Assembly (NCBI GenBank): GCA_036245805.1
Contig: BTRK01000001.1
Coordinates: 24,249,087-24,313,086, forward strand
Direction of reading: 5' to 3'
DNA: 64,000 nt
Origin: Pristionchus mayeri
Taxonomy: Eukaryota; Nematoda; Chromadorea; Rhabditida; Neodiplogasteridae
In this document: one piece after another, positions 34,710 to 45,953 of the stretch
Position numbering within the stretch: the stretch's first letter is position 1
How the letters are laid out: each line of letters begins with the position of its first letter
The notes under the pieces: model-generated
Databases searched by the model: none
What the model was told of the DNA's origin: nothing
What the model saw: only the letters and a program-made list of their open reading frames with translations
Made by a program: the position numbers and the translations under genes

Positions 34710-37700
34710 ATGGAGTGCCTTCTATCTCTCCTCCATCAGATTCCCCTTCTCAGGACAGGCACTTGGTTCCGTCGTCGTTCTCGATGGCTGTTCCTCCTTC
34801 TGGCAGCCTTCCTCTTCTCCTTCCTCCTCCTCCAGAGAGATTCCTTCCCCTACGTGAGTCTCCTCTCCCTAATCATCGCTTGACTAACAGTGTGCACTAA
34901 CCCCTTCCAGCTGACTAACAATCTCTCCCCCCATGGTGGATGGATGCAGCAAGGGGAGAATGAACGGAAGGCAGACCACCCTAAGGTTGATCCCCCCCCC
35001 TCCTCCCCCCTCAGTTCTCCCATTGCTCCTTCTATTGGTGGAAGTCATCCAATCTCTCAGGATCTTCTCAAATTGGAGTCTCAAGCTGAACTATTGGCTG
35101 CCCCTCGAAGCTCTTCTCTCGTTTGCCATCAAGAGACGAAAGAAGAGACAAAGCATGACTACGATGTGGGTGGTCTTTGATCTTAGATCTTTGATTTATG
35201 ATCTCTCCATTCAGTTACACGATCTTTACGAGACTACTGTAGCAAGAGCACCAACGAACAAGTCGGAGAAGCCCGTCGTAAGTCCCTTCCTTCTTCCAGA
35301 TTGCGTAGACCAGAGATAAAAGACCAATTTGTAGTCGAAGATCCGACCCGCGGCTCAAGGGAAGTTGCGTGTCTACGTTTTACCGTTCACACATGTGGAT
35401 CCAGGTAGATCACTCCCTTCTTCTCTCTGATGGTGGAGGAAAAAGGATTCACTGCAGGCTGGCTGTTGACGTTCGATGAATATTCGGTCGACACGAAGGA
35501 AATTCTCGACAATATGCATCTATTCATGATGAAGAACCCCAAGATGAGGTGAGCATTCCCTCATTTACTCTAGATGATCTTTGATCTCTCATCATCACTC
35601 ATTCTGGCTGATCATTTACCTCTCTCAGATTCATGTGGGCGGAATTTGTGTTCTTCGAGCGATGGTGGAAGGAGCAGAAGGAGGAAGTGAAGAAGGACGT
35701 TAGAGGGTCAGACTCATTCTTCATTCCTTCACTCATTCTGATCTTTGATCTTTCAGTCTGGTTTCCTCTGGCCGTCTTGAATTCGCTTCTGGTTCGTGGG
35801 TGATGACTGATGAGGCGAATGCCTACTTCCCTGTCTCGGTAGACAACATAGTAGAGGGACACCAGTTCATTCAGAGGGAATTTGGTATGCATTCTATCTA
35901 CCTCTGTTCTTCCATTTCGATACTCAGGCAAGTTGCCTACGGTAGTCTGGTCGAACGACCCCTTCGGATACAGTAACTCGGTGCCATATCTGTTCACACA
36001 AGCTGGAATCAATCGGTGAGATGTTTATTGAGTTGGTTACTGTAATCAATATGTTCAGCACAGTAATCAACCGTATCCATCATGGTATCAAGGGTCATCT
36101 GCAGAGCCAACGGGCGATTCCATTTCAGTGGAAGCAGTACTTCGGTGAGAGATCTTTGATCTCCTCTTGTCTCAGGCTGATCTTTGATCTCTAGACGATT
36201 CTTCGATGCTCACTCAAGTCCTTCCATATACCCATTACGATGTCCTCAATTCGTGTGGACCCAATGCGGGATCATGCTGTCAGGTGGAGACCTCTCACAT
36301 TCCCCCCCTCCTCTTCCTTCGCTCTCCTTCTTTAGATAGGGAATAGTCACCATGGTGTCACCATCCAGACAGAGAATGAATCATGAGATCTTTTCCTTTT
36401 ATGGGCCGGATATTCGAGATTTTCAGTTTGATTTCCGTCGGATTACGAAATGGAGTTGCCCCGGCCCTCGACCAGTCCCAATCACTGATGAGAATGTGAA
36501 GGAGAAGTGAGTGCTCTTTGATCGTCACTCCCCATTTCCTTCTTTCCCTTCTCAGATCTAAGCTCCTCGTCGATTCCCTTCGCCAGATGGCTTCAATGTA
36601 CGAAGCTCCAGTGATGCTGATGATGCACGGAGACGACTTCCGATTCAATAATGCAGAGGTGAACATCGATTGACTGGTAGATCATGAGTACCGTATCAAC
36701 GTTGTCCCCGCTTAGGAATGGCCCCAACAACATGACAATTTCCTTCCTCTCTTCAATGAGATCAATAAGGGAGATCAGGTCGAAATCAGGTAGACAGGCA
36801 ATTGCATATTTATCGTATCCTCTTGCTTCGCAGTTTTGGAACGTTCTCTGATTACTTCAACGAGTTGGAGATGTGGTACAAGAGTGAGAAGACAGCGCCT
36901 CCATCTATCACGGGTGACTTCTTCCCTTACATGTGAGTGTGACCTACTCTTCGACCCATTCATCTAGCGTACTCTTCAATCATTCCCTCACAGGTGTGCT
37001 CTGGGTGACTACTGGACTGGATATTACACCACTCGTCCCTTCTACAAGAAGCAGAGCAGACAGACTCATGTGAGTGAATTCGTGTTGATCTTTGATCTTT
37101 GATCTCTTCAGCATCTGATTCGTACTGCGGATCTTCTCTCGGCTGAGGCTGGTCTCACTGAGACATTCGAGAGACTCACTAAGGCCAGGCGCATCCTCTC
37201 ACTATTCCAACACCATGACGCCATCACTGGTGAGATGTGACCTACCTCAGTCAATTATCGATTGATTCAGGCACCAGTAAGATCCATGTGATGAAGGATT
37301 ACTCGCAACAGCTATTCAATGCTGGCAATATAGCGAAGAGTGTCATTGAAGAGTCGATAAGGAAGTTGGAGAAGGGAGACGAGAAGACGAAGATGGTACG
37401 GTAGTCTGTACCCTTGACCTACCCCACTCTCATTCTCAGATCGAATACGCTGTCAAAGTGGAAGAACCCATCGAGAGAACTCTGCTCAACGTGCGAAAGG
37501 ACTTTCCAGTGTGAGTGCATCCCTCTCCCCCCTCCCCTCTCTCCTTCCCTCGAATCCCTCTCCCCTTCTTTCTCTAACCCGCCTTTCTCTAACCCGGCGT
37601 GCGTAGAGAGCGCACTGGGCAGATAGGAGCTCCCTTCTCTCTTTCAATTGTCTTCAGTAAGGGTCAATTCAGACCTGAATCTGAGTATGATGAGATTGGG

Positions 37701-39848
37701 TGATGAGTCCCCGTGACTTAGAACGCACGATAGTCAGGAGACTGCAACCTCCTGATCTATCAGATCTGAACCAGATACTGAAGACATTTATATTTTTGGA
37801 TGCTAGCCTTGAGCTAGAGTTTACGAAGTTCCATTCAGTCACGTCTCCATCTACAATTCCCTCCCCTACGTGAGACATTCTGTCGTCTCTCTTCTTATTA
37901 CAACTGAGAAGTGCACGATAACAGACAGTGAAGGGAAGGAATTGGAAGCACAAATCGAGCCATCGATGATAGACGAGAGATGGAGAAGCGAGGGAGTTCT
38001 AGTGAGTGATCCTTCCCCTTCCTCACACAATTCATCCTCTCAGATCTCATTCCGAGTCTCTCTCCCCCCTCTTTCCTCTCGAGTATTCATCCTCCATCAC
38101 TCTGATTCCCCCTCGAAGACAACCATCGCCCAATTGTCTGCCCCTTCTGCGAGTGTGGAGACACTCAAGGGACAGCTCCCCAGGTACTCCCCCCCTCCCT
38201 CTCTTACTTCCTCCAATCAACCCTTCAGAATCTTCAAAATTACACCAATTTCATCGCCTACGGTAAACCTTACTAACGGGCTCCTTACCACTACCCACGA
38301 TACCGAAACTGGAATGATGAAGGTGGGTTATCGTAGAAATGTCATTTGAACGTCGATATCTCCTTGGCAGAGTGCCAAATCGTCGATAGTGGGAGACATC
38401 TCTCTGGAATTGGGAGTGAAGCAGTTCGCAGGGTCGAATGGAGGGGCATACATCCTCAGAACTCATGGAGTGGGCAAGGTAGATCAAATAATGAGGGAAT
38501 CCAATCAAAGAATGGTTGCAGAATGTCTCCGTGATCTCCACCCTCTTCGTCTCTGGTCCAGTCCAGTCTTCTGCCTACTCACTCGGATCGATTGCCAATC
38601 ACCGGACTACAATCAGAGATCTGCCCGGTGAATGACCTACTGTACTCCTACCGTAATCCCATCGTATACAGGCGCACTCTCTGATCAAGTGCACGTCTCG
38701 ATACGAGTCGATATTCGCAAGGAGAAGAACACTGAAATGGTGTGGAGTGTGGCGAGTGAGGGCGACGATTCCTCCTCCTCCTACACCGATTCGGTTGGAC
38801 TCCAGGTATACTGTATCCACACCACACACCACACTCCCTTGTCTCTTTCAGATGCTCCGTCGCAAATCGTACAGTACCCTCCAGACACCAGCCAACTACT
38901 ACCCAATGCCCACTGCTGCTATTCTGGAGGATGGGAAGAAGAGGATTACGGTAGGAGAGGAGTACGGTAGAAGAGGGATTACCTTTTGATTTCTCAGGTT
39001 GTTTCCGATGTTGAGCACGGAGTGATGGAGACGGGTAACATGGGGATAGAGATCATGATTGGTGAGAGAATAGCGTCATCGATAGATAATCAATCGATAT
39101 TCTGCAGATCGAATGTTGAATCAAGATGACGGAAAGGGATTGGGACAGGGAGAGGATTCGTATCCCACTGATCTACTCCCTGTCGAAATGCACTTCACTA
39201 TCGTGCTAGAGAAAAGAAGTGTTGCACCCAAGGTGAGAGATGGGGAAGGGCGACTACCGTAGCCCGCATTCACTTCAGGCTACACACCACACGTACCATT
39301 CATTGGCTGGCTCATTGGCTCTTCAGGACATTCTCTACCCCAACCTTCCCCTCGTTACCACTAAAGGTTTTCAATCTGACTAGATTGATGGGCTATCTTT
39401 GATCTCTTCAGCTTCGTCTTCTCATTTCCCTCTGAAGTCTTTCCCTTGCGATCTCCAACTACTGACTACCAGAATGATCTCACCCACTCAGTGAGTGAGA
39501 TTCCATCAAATGGATGACTCACTCTCTCTTCAATCGATAATTCCCTCCCAATTCCAGGATGATGGTTACTCTCTTTCGCAATGGCATCGACTGCACACTC
39601 GATTCGGCAGTCAGCTGTTCCGACTCGAAGATTACGGTAGGCAGTCAAGTATCGATCGATGGTTGGAAGATTAATCGGTTCAGGACTCAATTCGGTCTCT
39701 TCTCCATCGATTGGGAGTGAAGTCATCGATCAATCGGACTCTTCTCAATGGAATCGAAGTGATTCAATCGTATTCGAGTGTTGATTCCCTGGATGATTCC
39801 ATCGTTCCTCCTCCACTCAAATTCACCACTCTAGTATTTGATGTGTGA
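34710..39848 (+). CDS. Glycoside hydrolase family 38 alpha-mannosidase, Golgi type II-like
   Basis: Trims mannose during N-glycan processing in the Golgi. About 31 exons. A type II signal anchor is clear: RRRSRWLFLLLAAFLFSFLL near residue 20. A Pro-rich stem follows. The GH38 catalytic domain starts VYVLPFTHVDPGWLLTFDEY (zinc-site His and Asp), then FMWAEFVFFERWW, GSWVMTDEANAYF, VWSNDPFGYS (nucleophile Asp), GPNAGSCCQ, MMHGDDFRF, TGDFFPYM and SLFQHHDAITGT. The beta-sandwich half follows (SLPYVRHSV, NGLLTTTHDTETGMMK, ANYYPMPTAAILED, GLGQGEDSYP). It ends PLKFTTLVFDV at 39848. Exon 1 is 34710-34853, exon 2 34911-35165, exon 3 35215-35277; the start of exon 4 (35335 or 35341) and of exon 11 (about 36370) are uncertain. 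Introns repeatedly carry tgatctttgatct. Both AMAN-2 and AMAN-3 remain possible orthologues. Confidence 0.93.
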
Positions 39849-40382
39849 GTAGATGTAGATAGAGAATAGTTACATAGTATCACACATAGTATTCACTAAT
39901 AATTGTTTCTTGCCATAAGTAAGAGTTTCTCCTGGTTGTTTCTAGTCCCATATTCCTTCTTTGATTCTTCTCGGTTTCTCTCCTTCACGGGTACTTCTCT
40001 CTTCGCTTGTATCCCATTCATCCATGTGATTGCTTCCATCGATATCCTCCATGACCACTCTGTGATACCACTCCTCTCCTAGTTTACTCCTTTCCTAGTT
40101 CATTCACTATGTTGTTGACAATTGGAGAGGATACATGAGGAATATAAATGTATTTCTCGACCATCAATGTAAAAGGTCTTCACAATTGTCGAAAGTATGT
40201 TTGAAATGCCGTGGATCAGAAGTATCCAAAGCTGCTCTCCGAAAGTCGACCATCAACCCCCACATTATTGTTCTATTCTGTTCTATTCTGTATTGCGAAG
40301 GTCTGATCTCAGCAATTTATTTGCACAAAACATCGCGTTGAATTATTTGTATTCACGCATCTGCGACGATTCTAACTCTCCC
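39849..40382. other. Convergent intergenic region
   Basis: 3' flanks of the mannosidase (+) and the kinase (-). No supported exon. Contains a perfect short direct repeat ctattctgttctattctgt at 40271-40291. Confidence 0.5.
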
Positions 40383-42329
40383 TCAGGGATTCTCCGTCGT
40401 CTGTGTGATCGTCATCTGCAGAGATCAAAGATCAAGGGATAGAAAGAAGAGGGGGGCAACCTTGAAGACGTCAGCGTCGGCGATGGTCTGGGTTCGATCC
40501 CGATCCGAGCCCTGCTTCGATTCAGGAGGAAGACCAGATCGAGAGTTGGAGTGAAGGGATGAAGAAGGTTGAGTGGAGGCGATCGAGGGAGCACGGAGGA
40601 TACCTGAGAAGAGGACGAATGAGGGATGGAAGGAGGGGAGGGAATCACCCAGGGGATCCGAATTGAAGAATGTATCAGGGGTGTACCACTCGGGGGCCTT
40701 CACTGGACGGAGCTGAAGAGTGGGAGAATGGAGAGATCAAAGACCAGTCTTCTTACTGCCTTCGGGGCGCCCGGTTTCTTCTCCCAGTCGTAGAGATCGT
40801 ATGGTTGGACTGTGTATCTGTAATCTCCCCATTCATTACCTGCCCTCTCCCTTCCCCTCTCTACTCTTCATTCTTTTCCTTCTTCCTCACCTTGTCATCA
40901 CAGCCTTCATTGCATTGTAGATGACCAAGTAGTCTGGTCTCTGGTAGCAATCGAGTCGTCGAAGATCCGGCAGAACGGGACGGAGTTCTCCTCAAAGATC
41001 AAAGATCAGAGGGGGAGAGGGAGGAAACACACTGGGCATATTCTGCATGACCACGTCATCCTTGCAATTGCACTTGACCTTCTCGATGGCAGTTTTGTCG
41101 TTCTCCTTCTGAGTTTCTCCTTCCCTCCATTGCATCATCACTAGTCAATCTCCCACCTGCCACGGCAGTCCACAATGCAGTTCGATCAGCACGAAGAAGA
41201 GAGACCAGATGTCGTCTCTCCGACCCTCAAAGATCAAAGATCACTCGGGGGGGGGGGAGAGAGGGGATCCCTCACAGACTCCAGTTTATCGTGCACATTG
41301 GGTGAGCAGTATCGGGAGGTTCCTCTGAATCCCACACTGCTTCTCGCGAGACGAGGAAACCATCGACCATTCGACTGAAGGGAAGGGAGATCTTATCCAT
41401 TCTCATCTCTTTTACCTTGAAGGCGAAGCTTCTGGCCAGACCAAAGTCCAGCAAATGGACCATTGTCGCACGATCGGAGTCCGTCACGAGACCGAGGGCG
41501 AAGTTACTCGGTTTAATGTCCCTGAATAAGCCATTTCTCGATTGCCAATTCTCTACCGTATACCTGTGAAGGTATCCGGAGTCGTGGAAAATCTTGAGAC
41601 CATAGAGAGACTGGATGCCCAGTCTGATCCATGCAGAGACCGAAAGAGTCGCCCAAGATCCGTCGTGCTTATCGTTCTTTTTCTGCAATCGATCGATTCT
41701 AAGTGGATTACGGTAGTTACCGTACCCGTAGGGTCTTGAAGTTCTCTCCGAGCAGAGTCATGATCATGTAGCAAAACTTGCTGTGCTTGGCCGCATGGAA
41801 CACTTGCGGTATGTGAGGAGTGTCTCCCCGAGCATTCAATTGACGAATCACTTGAATCTACAAGGGTACTGTAGCGATACCGTACCTTATCCCTTATCTA
41901 CCTCCAGCTTGATGGCACTTCCTCCCGAGACCTCGTTCGGCTCAACCTTCAGAGCTGCCGTGAGCTCGGGATTCTTATAGTGCTGCATGAAATACACCTG
42001 AAAGATACGGTAATCCGCGGATATTCTAGTCACGGTGTGATTGCATAGACGGCAGTTCAGAAGATTCAAGTGATTCGTCGATAGAATCCAGAAGAAAGTG
42101 TCCAGAAGCTATTCTTCAGAATACGGTAAGTCGAGTGGCGAGACCTTTCCGAAGCCTCCTTCATCGATCTTTCGCTTGACAGTCCACTCCCCGAACGTTT
42201 TTCCCTCCTTGAACTGCAAAGTGAAAGTACAGTATCCCTACCGTAGTCTCTGGTTACCGTGACGTATCCCTGTATCCGCTGTTTCTTCTGCTTCTTCGTC
42301 TCTCCGATGGGAGACAAGACCGAAGTCAT
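40383..42329 (-). CDS. Tau-tubulin-kinase-like Ser/Thr kinase (CK1 superfamily)
   Basis: Member of the CK1/TTBK group that is expanded in nematodes, often sperm-expressed. About 12 exons: 42258-42329 (start MTSVLSPIGETKKQKKQRI), 42145-42213 (Gly loop IDEGGFGK), 41902-41997 (AALKVE, ATP-binding Lys), 41727-41857 (YMIMTLLGENFKTL), 41564-41682, 41416-41521 (RDIKPSNFALG catalytic loop; DFGLAR), 41276-41374 (FRGTSRYCSPNVHDKLE activation segment), 41157-41225 (RRDDIWSLFFVLIELHCG), 41031-41105, about 40880-41000, about 40760-40817, then a C-terminal tail to 40383. All catalytic residues are present, so it should be active. Some tail-exon edges are approximate. It starts 458 nt downstream of the esterase stop on the same strand. 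Introns carry agatcaaagatca, the reverse complement of the motif in the mannosidase introns. Confidence 0.9.
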
Positions 42330-42786
42330 CGAGGGACGAGAGGAGTGACCACCCGTGACGAAGGAAGAGGAGAGAGTGAAGGGGAGAAGGGAAGGGAGGG
42401 GGAGGAGGAGGAGGAGTAGGAGGAGGAGGGGATTTGCAAATTGCAGACATTATTAATATCGCTTCAGGTATATGTAAAGTACTAATGTTTTCGAGGAAAT
42501 GATCGATCATCATAGATATCTCTGTACGGAGCGGTGTTTTTTTGAGAAACAACAACTGTTTTGTGAATGTAGGTTAGTTTTCTTAGCTTGCATGACGTAT
42601 ATTACTTCGTTGACATGACAAGAAAATAATAGGTTTATCTTTCACAAATGTTTTGGTTGTAAAGGAATGAGAATGAGAGGCGACCCGTTGAGTAGAGAGA
42701 ATGACCAGATGAGCATGGGAAGGAAAGAATCTAATCGATCCGAGAGAGGGAATCACTAATTATTCGTTGATTATTGATTAGATAGG
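42330..42786. other. Spacer between esterase and kinase
   Basis: Both flanking genes read on the minus strand. The 457-nt gap holds the kinase promoter or, if the pair is an operon, the trans-splice region. Purine-rich at 42340-42430 and AT-rich after. No clear minus-strand AATAAA was found, so operon status is open. Confidence 0.4.
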
Positions 42787-45700
42787 TCACGATGGACTTT
42801 TTTTCGATATCCGTATTTTCCTCCAGAAATCTGCCCGTCTTTCCTCGTATTTTTCTGCCATTTCGCAATTTTCGGAGATTTTGAGATATCTGAATAAGGG
42901 AAGATCACGATTAATCAACTGATTCATCGATCACTTGAGTGTAGTCGAATCAGTGGGCTCCCATTGGAATGTGAAGCATGAGGAATCATCGTACGCTCCG
43001 TTCGGATTACTGTAAGTAGAGGTGAGTTCACTGGAGCGAGGTTATGACCTACCCAAACTTGACGAAGTTAGCCCACATTCTACTCATGAGATCGATCATC
43101 CGATGATCTGCTTCGTTGAATTTGAACGAGAAGACGATGGAGTGACCGAAGAGATAAGTGAGTTCAGTGCAATGAGTAGCACCTAGAAGGAGGAGGAAGC
43201 AGAGGGAGGGGACACCCTTTAGAAGCAGCGAGGGAGTGCTCAGTGCTCAGTGGATGAATGGAGCCTTTCAAAGGTCATAGAATACCTTTGAAAGGGGCTC
43301 GAATCGAGAGAATTCCGAAGCTGCGTGGGTTGAAGTAATCGAATGTGTAGAGGAAAACCTGAGGAATTCGACTTCGGAAGGATTCGAATAGTCTTTCTCA
43401 CTTTATGGCCCAGATCACTCATCTTCTCTGCGTATTCCTTCGTCCCATTGCACACGAAGATGTCACTGTACAACTGCAGACCCCTTCCCTCCCCCTCTCC
43501 TCCTCTTGACCTACCTTGACATACGCCCTGGCTACTTCCTGTCTATCGTACTCATCCACTCCCTGCATGTAGAGTGCCTTCGCCTCTTCCCTCAATGTCT
43601 TCCACTCGGGATTCAACTCCGTGGGAATGACAATGGCCAGCAGTTTGTCCATTCCCTTCTCATCGAATGAATTGGGAGCGAGCACTGCTGCAATTCGATC
43701 ACTTCCTCTCCTCTTTCCAGATTCGAACGAATCTCTATTTCACACGCAGTTTCTCTTCATACGATGGGTCCTCTATTGATCTTGCAATCAGGACGAAATC
43801 AATGATCCGTGGGATCGAATGGATCTTCAATTTGAATGAGACTCACCGAATAGCAATCCCTCGTGTTCGCATGTTCCCACCATGATATTCTTCTTCGGAG
43901 CTTCCTTCCTCAAATTATCTCTTTGATCTACAACTCGATCGATATCTACCGTAATTCATCGATATTCTTGGGCAGGAAATCTCCATCGATGATAGGAGCC
44001 AGATCCAGTCCCACTTTGGATACATCCATACCCTGGAATAGATCCCCTTGATCTACCATTATCTCCTTCCTAATCTCTTAATTCTTCTCCACTCACTTTT
44101 CTTCCCAACAGTCCCCTCTCGAATTCCCTTCCTTTTCTCGTCCGTAGGAAGGCAATCAAATCACGAGAAGTCTTCAGCTCTGAAATCATTCCCTTCTCTC
44201 TTCTCTCTGCAGGATCGAACACATGGCACAGAGACGGAAAGTGTCATTGAGAACCGATTGAACTACTTGAACAGAGGAATAGTCCCCGCATGGCACACTT
44301 GACACTGCCAACCATGTAATCACAGAAAAGCTACGAAGCACAACTCTTCTCGAATAGGACTCACTTGTCAGATATCAAGTCCTAATTCTTCAATAACCCT
44401 TCCCTCCAATGGATCTTCACTCTATCTTTCGGATTCCTCACCATTATCTGGCTTGACGAATCCCTTTCTCTCCGCGAATTTGGCGCATGCGTCGACGATT
44501 CTCTCGTGTGATACTGTAGCCCATTCACACTCTGCATTCCCTGCCATCGGAATCACTTGATGGAAGAGATCTGCAAGGAGTGAAGATAGGGAAGAGGAGA
44601 AGGGGATAGACTCACCCCTCGAGTGGGGACTCAGACTCAGCAGATCCACACTTGCACCACCAGCTGACTGACCGAATACAGTAACCTGGAGAATGGGAAG
44701 ATAAATCGACAACTGATTGGATTTCTTACCTTTCTTGGGTCTCCCCCGAAGGCTCCGATGTTTTCTCTGACCCATTGGAGACCAAGAGTCTGATCCCATA
44801 GACCGAGGTTACCAGGACAGACTGAGTCTGAAAAGAGGAAGATGAGTCTATTACGATGGTAATTAGACCTCCAGTGGAGAAGAATCCGAGGAGGCCGAGT
44901 CGATACTGGAGAGTGACCACGATGATATCGTGTCTGCAATGAAAGAAGGGAATTATGGATGGAAGATGGACGGGACTAATGAAAGGAAATTGATAATAAA
45001 TTCACAGCACATGAGTGGTTCAACATGTGCACATGAGATCTTGATTCGGAATCAGAGTGGACTCTGGGATGGATTAGGCAGTCTGACCTGCATAGATACT
45101 TGGCGATTCCCTCGTCCCCGTACTTGACTGCTGAGTCGATGAGGAATCCTCCCCCGTGCACGAAGACGAGGACGGGGAAGCCATTCTGGAGGGATCACTC
45201 TGTCACTCGCAAAGGAATCGGGATCTCTACCTCTGGTTTCTTCCATGAGGGGGCGAATACATTGAGATGGAGACAGTCCTCTGACTTGGGTCCGAGTGAC
45301 AACTTCTCCCAGATGAAGTCTGACTGGGGTGCACGGGGCCCGAATCGAGTGCAGTTGCGAATTCCCTCCCAGTGTTCTGCTGGCTCCGCACGCTGCCAAT
45401 TCAGAGTCAATATGAGCCACTTGATGATCTGTGCTTTTGATGCTTTTTGTTTCCGATTGTCATCCACCGATTCTTTCGTTATTTAGAGTGATGAATGAAT
45501 GGCGTACAACAAATCGTCGTTCTCCGATGGGAGGACGAGCGAACGGAATGCCAAGGAAGATGTCCACCTGCAAGAGAGAGATCACTTCCTCCCTTCTGTC
45601 TAGCCTTCCTTTCTATTCCGGGTCTTTCTCACTCGGAATGGCTAATCTAATATGCCCTTAGGGTGGTATTTTCTCTTCCGTGCGTTCCATGTGAATGATG

Positions 45701-45953
45701 TCATCCATAGAGTATCACCATTTATCCCTTTTCACTCGTTTACATTGATGGAAGCGTGTGAAAATACAGGAATGGAGCGGGGGAGAGAGAGAAGGGAGAA
45801 GGAGAGGAAGGGAGGATAGCCCACCTGTCGGTCTCCCTCTATGGGAAGAAGGAAGCCCTGTATCTCTCCCGTTGAGATACGGACTACCCTCGATGGAGGA
45901 TGGATGGTCTCCCTTCGGAAGAGAGGGGGGAGGAGGGAAATCACCCCACCCAT
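42787..45953 (-). CDS. Carboxylesterase, GES-1/cholinesterase-like type B
   Basis: Alpha/beta-hydrolase that cleaves carboxyl esters. Seventeen exons keep frame to 552 residues: 45825-45953, 45511-45567, 45231-45392, 45088-45185, 44869-44933, 44730-44827, 44616-44685, 44442-44570, 44097-44179, 43950-44032, 43847-43908, 43515-43684, 43402-43473, 43286-43358, 43053-43182, 42935-43009, 42787-42889. Visible motifs: [24 protein letters not shown], oxyanion hole [19 protein letters not shown] (nucleophile Ser), [11 protein letters not shown] (acid Glu) and GATHCTEL (catalytic His). All three catalytic residues are present. There is no signal peptide; MGGVIS at the N-terminus fits N-myristoylation, so it is probably cytosolic or membrane-attached. 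The last exon ([10 protein letters not shown]) matches the usual C-terminus; without it the frame would stop at 42931. Confidence 0.93.

Noticed and set aside
42931..42933. Stop codon ending the carboxylesterase at STTLK
   Set aside because: A donor just before it and an acceptor at 42890 add a C-terminus ([13 protein letters not shown]) typical of nematode esterases.
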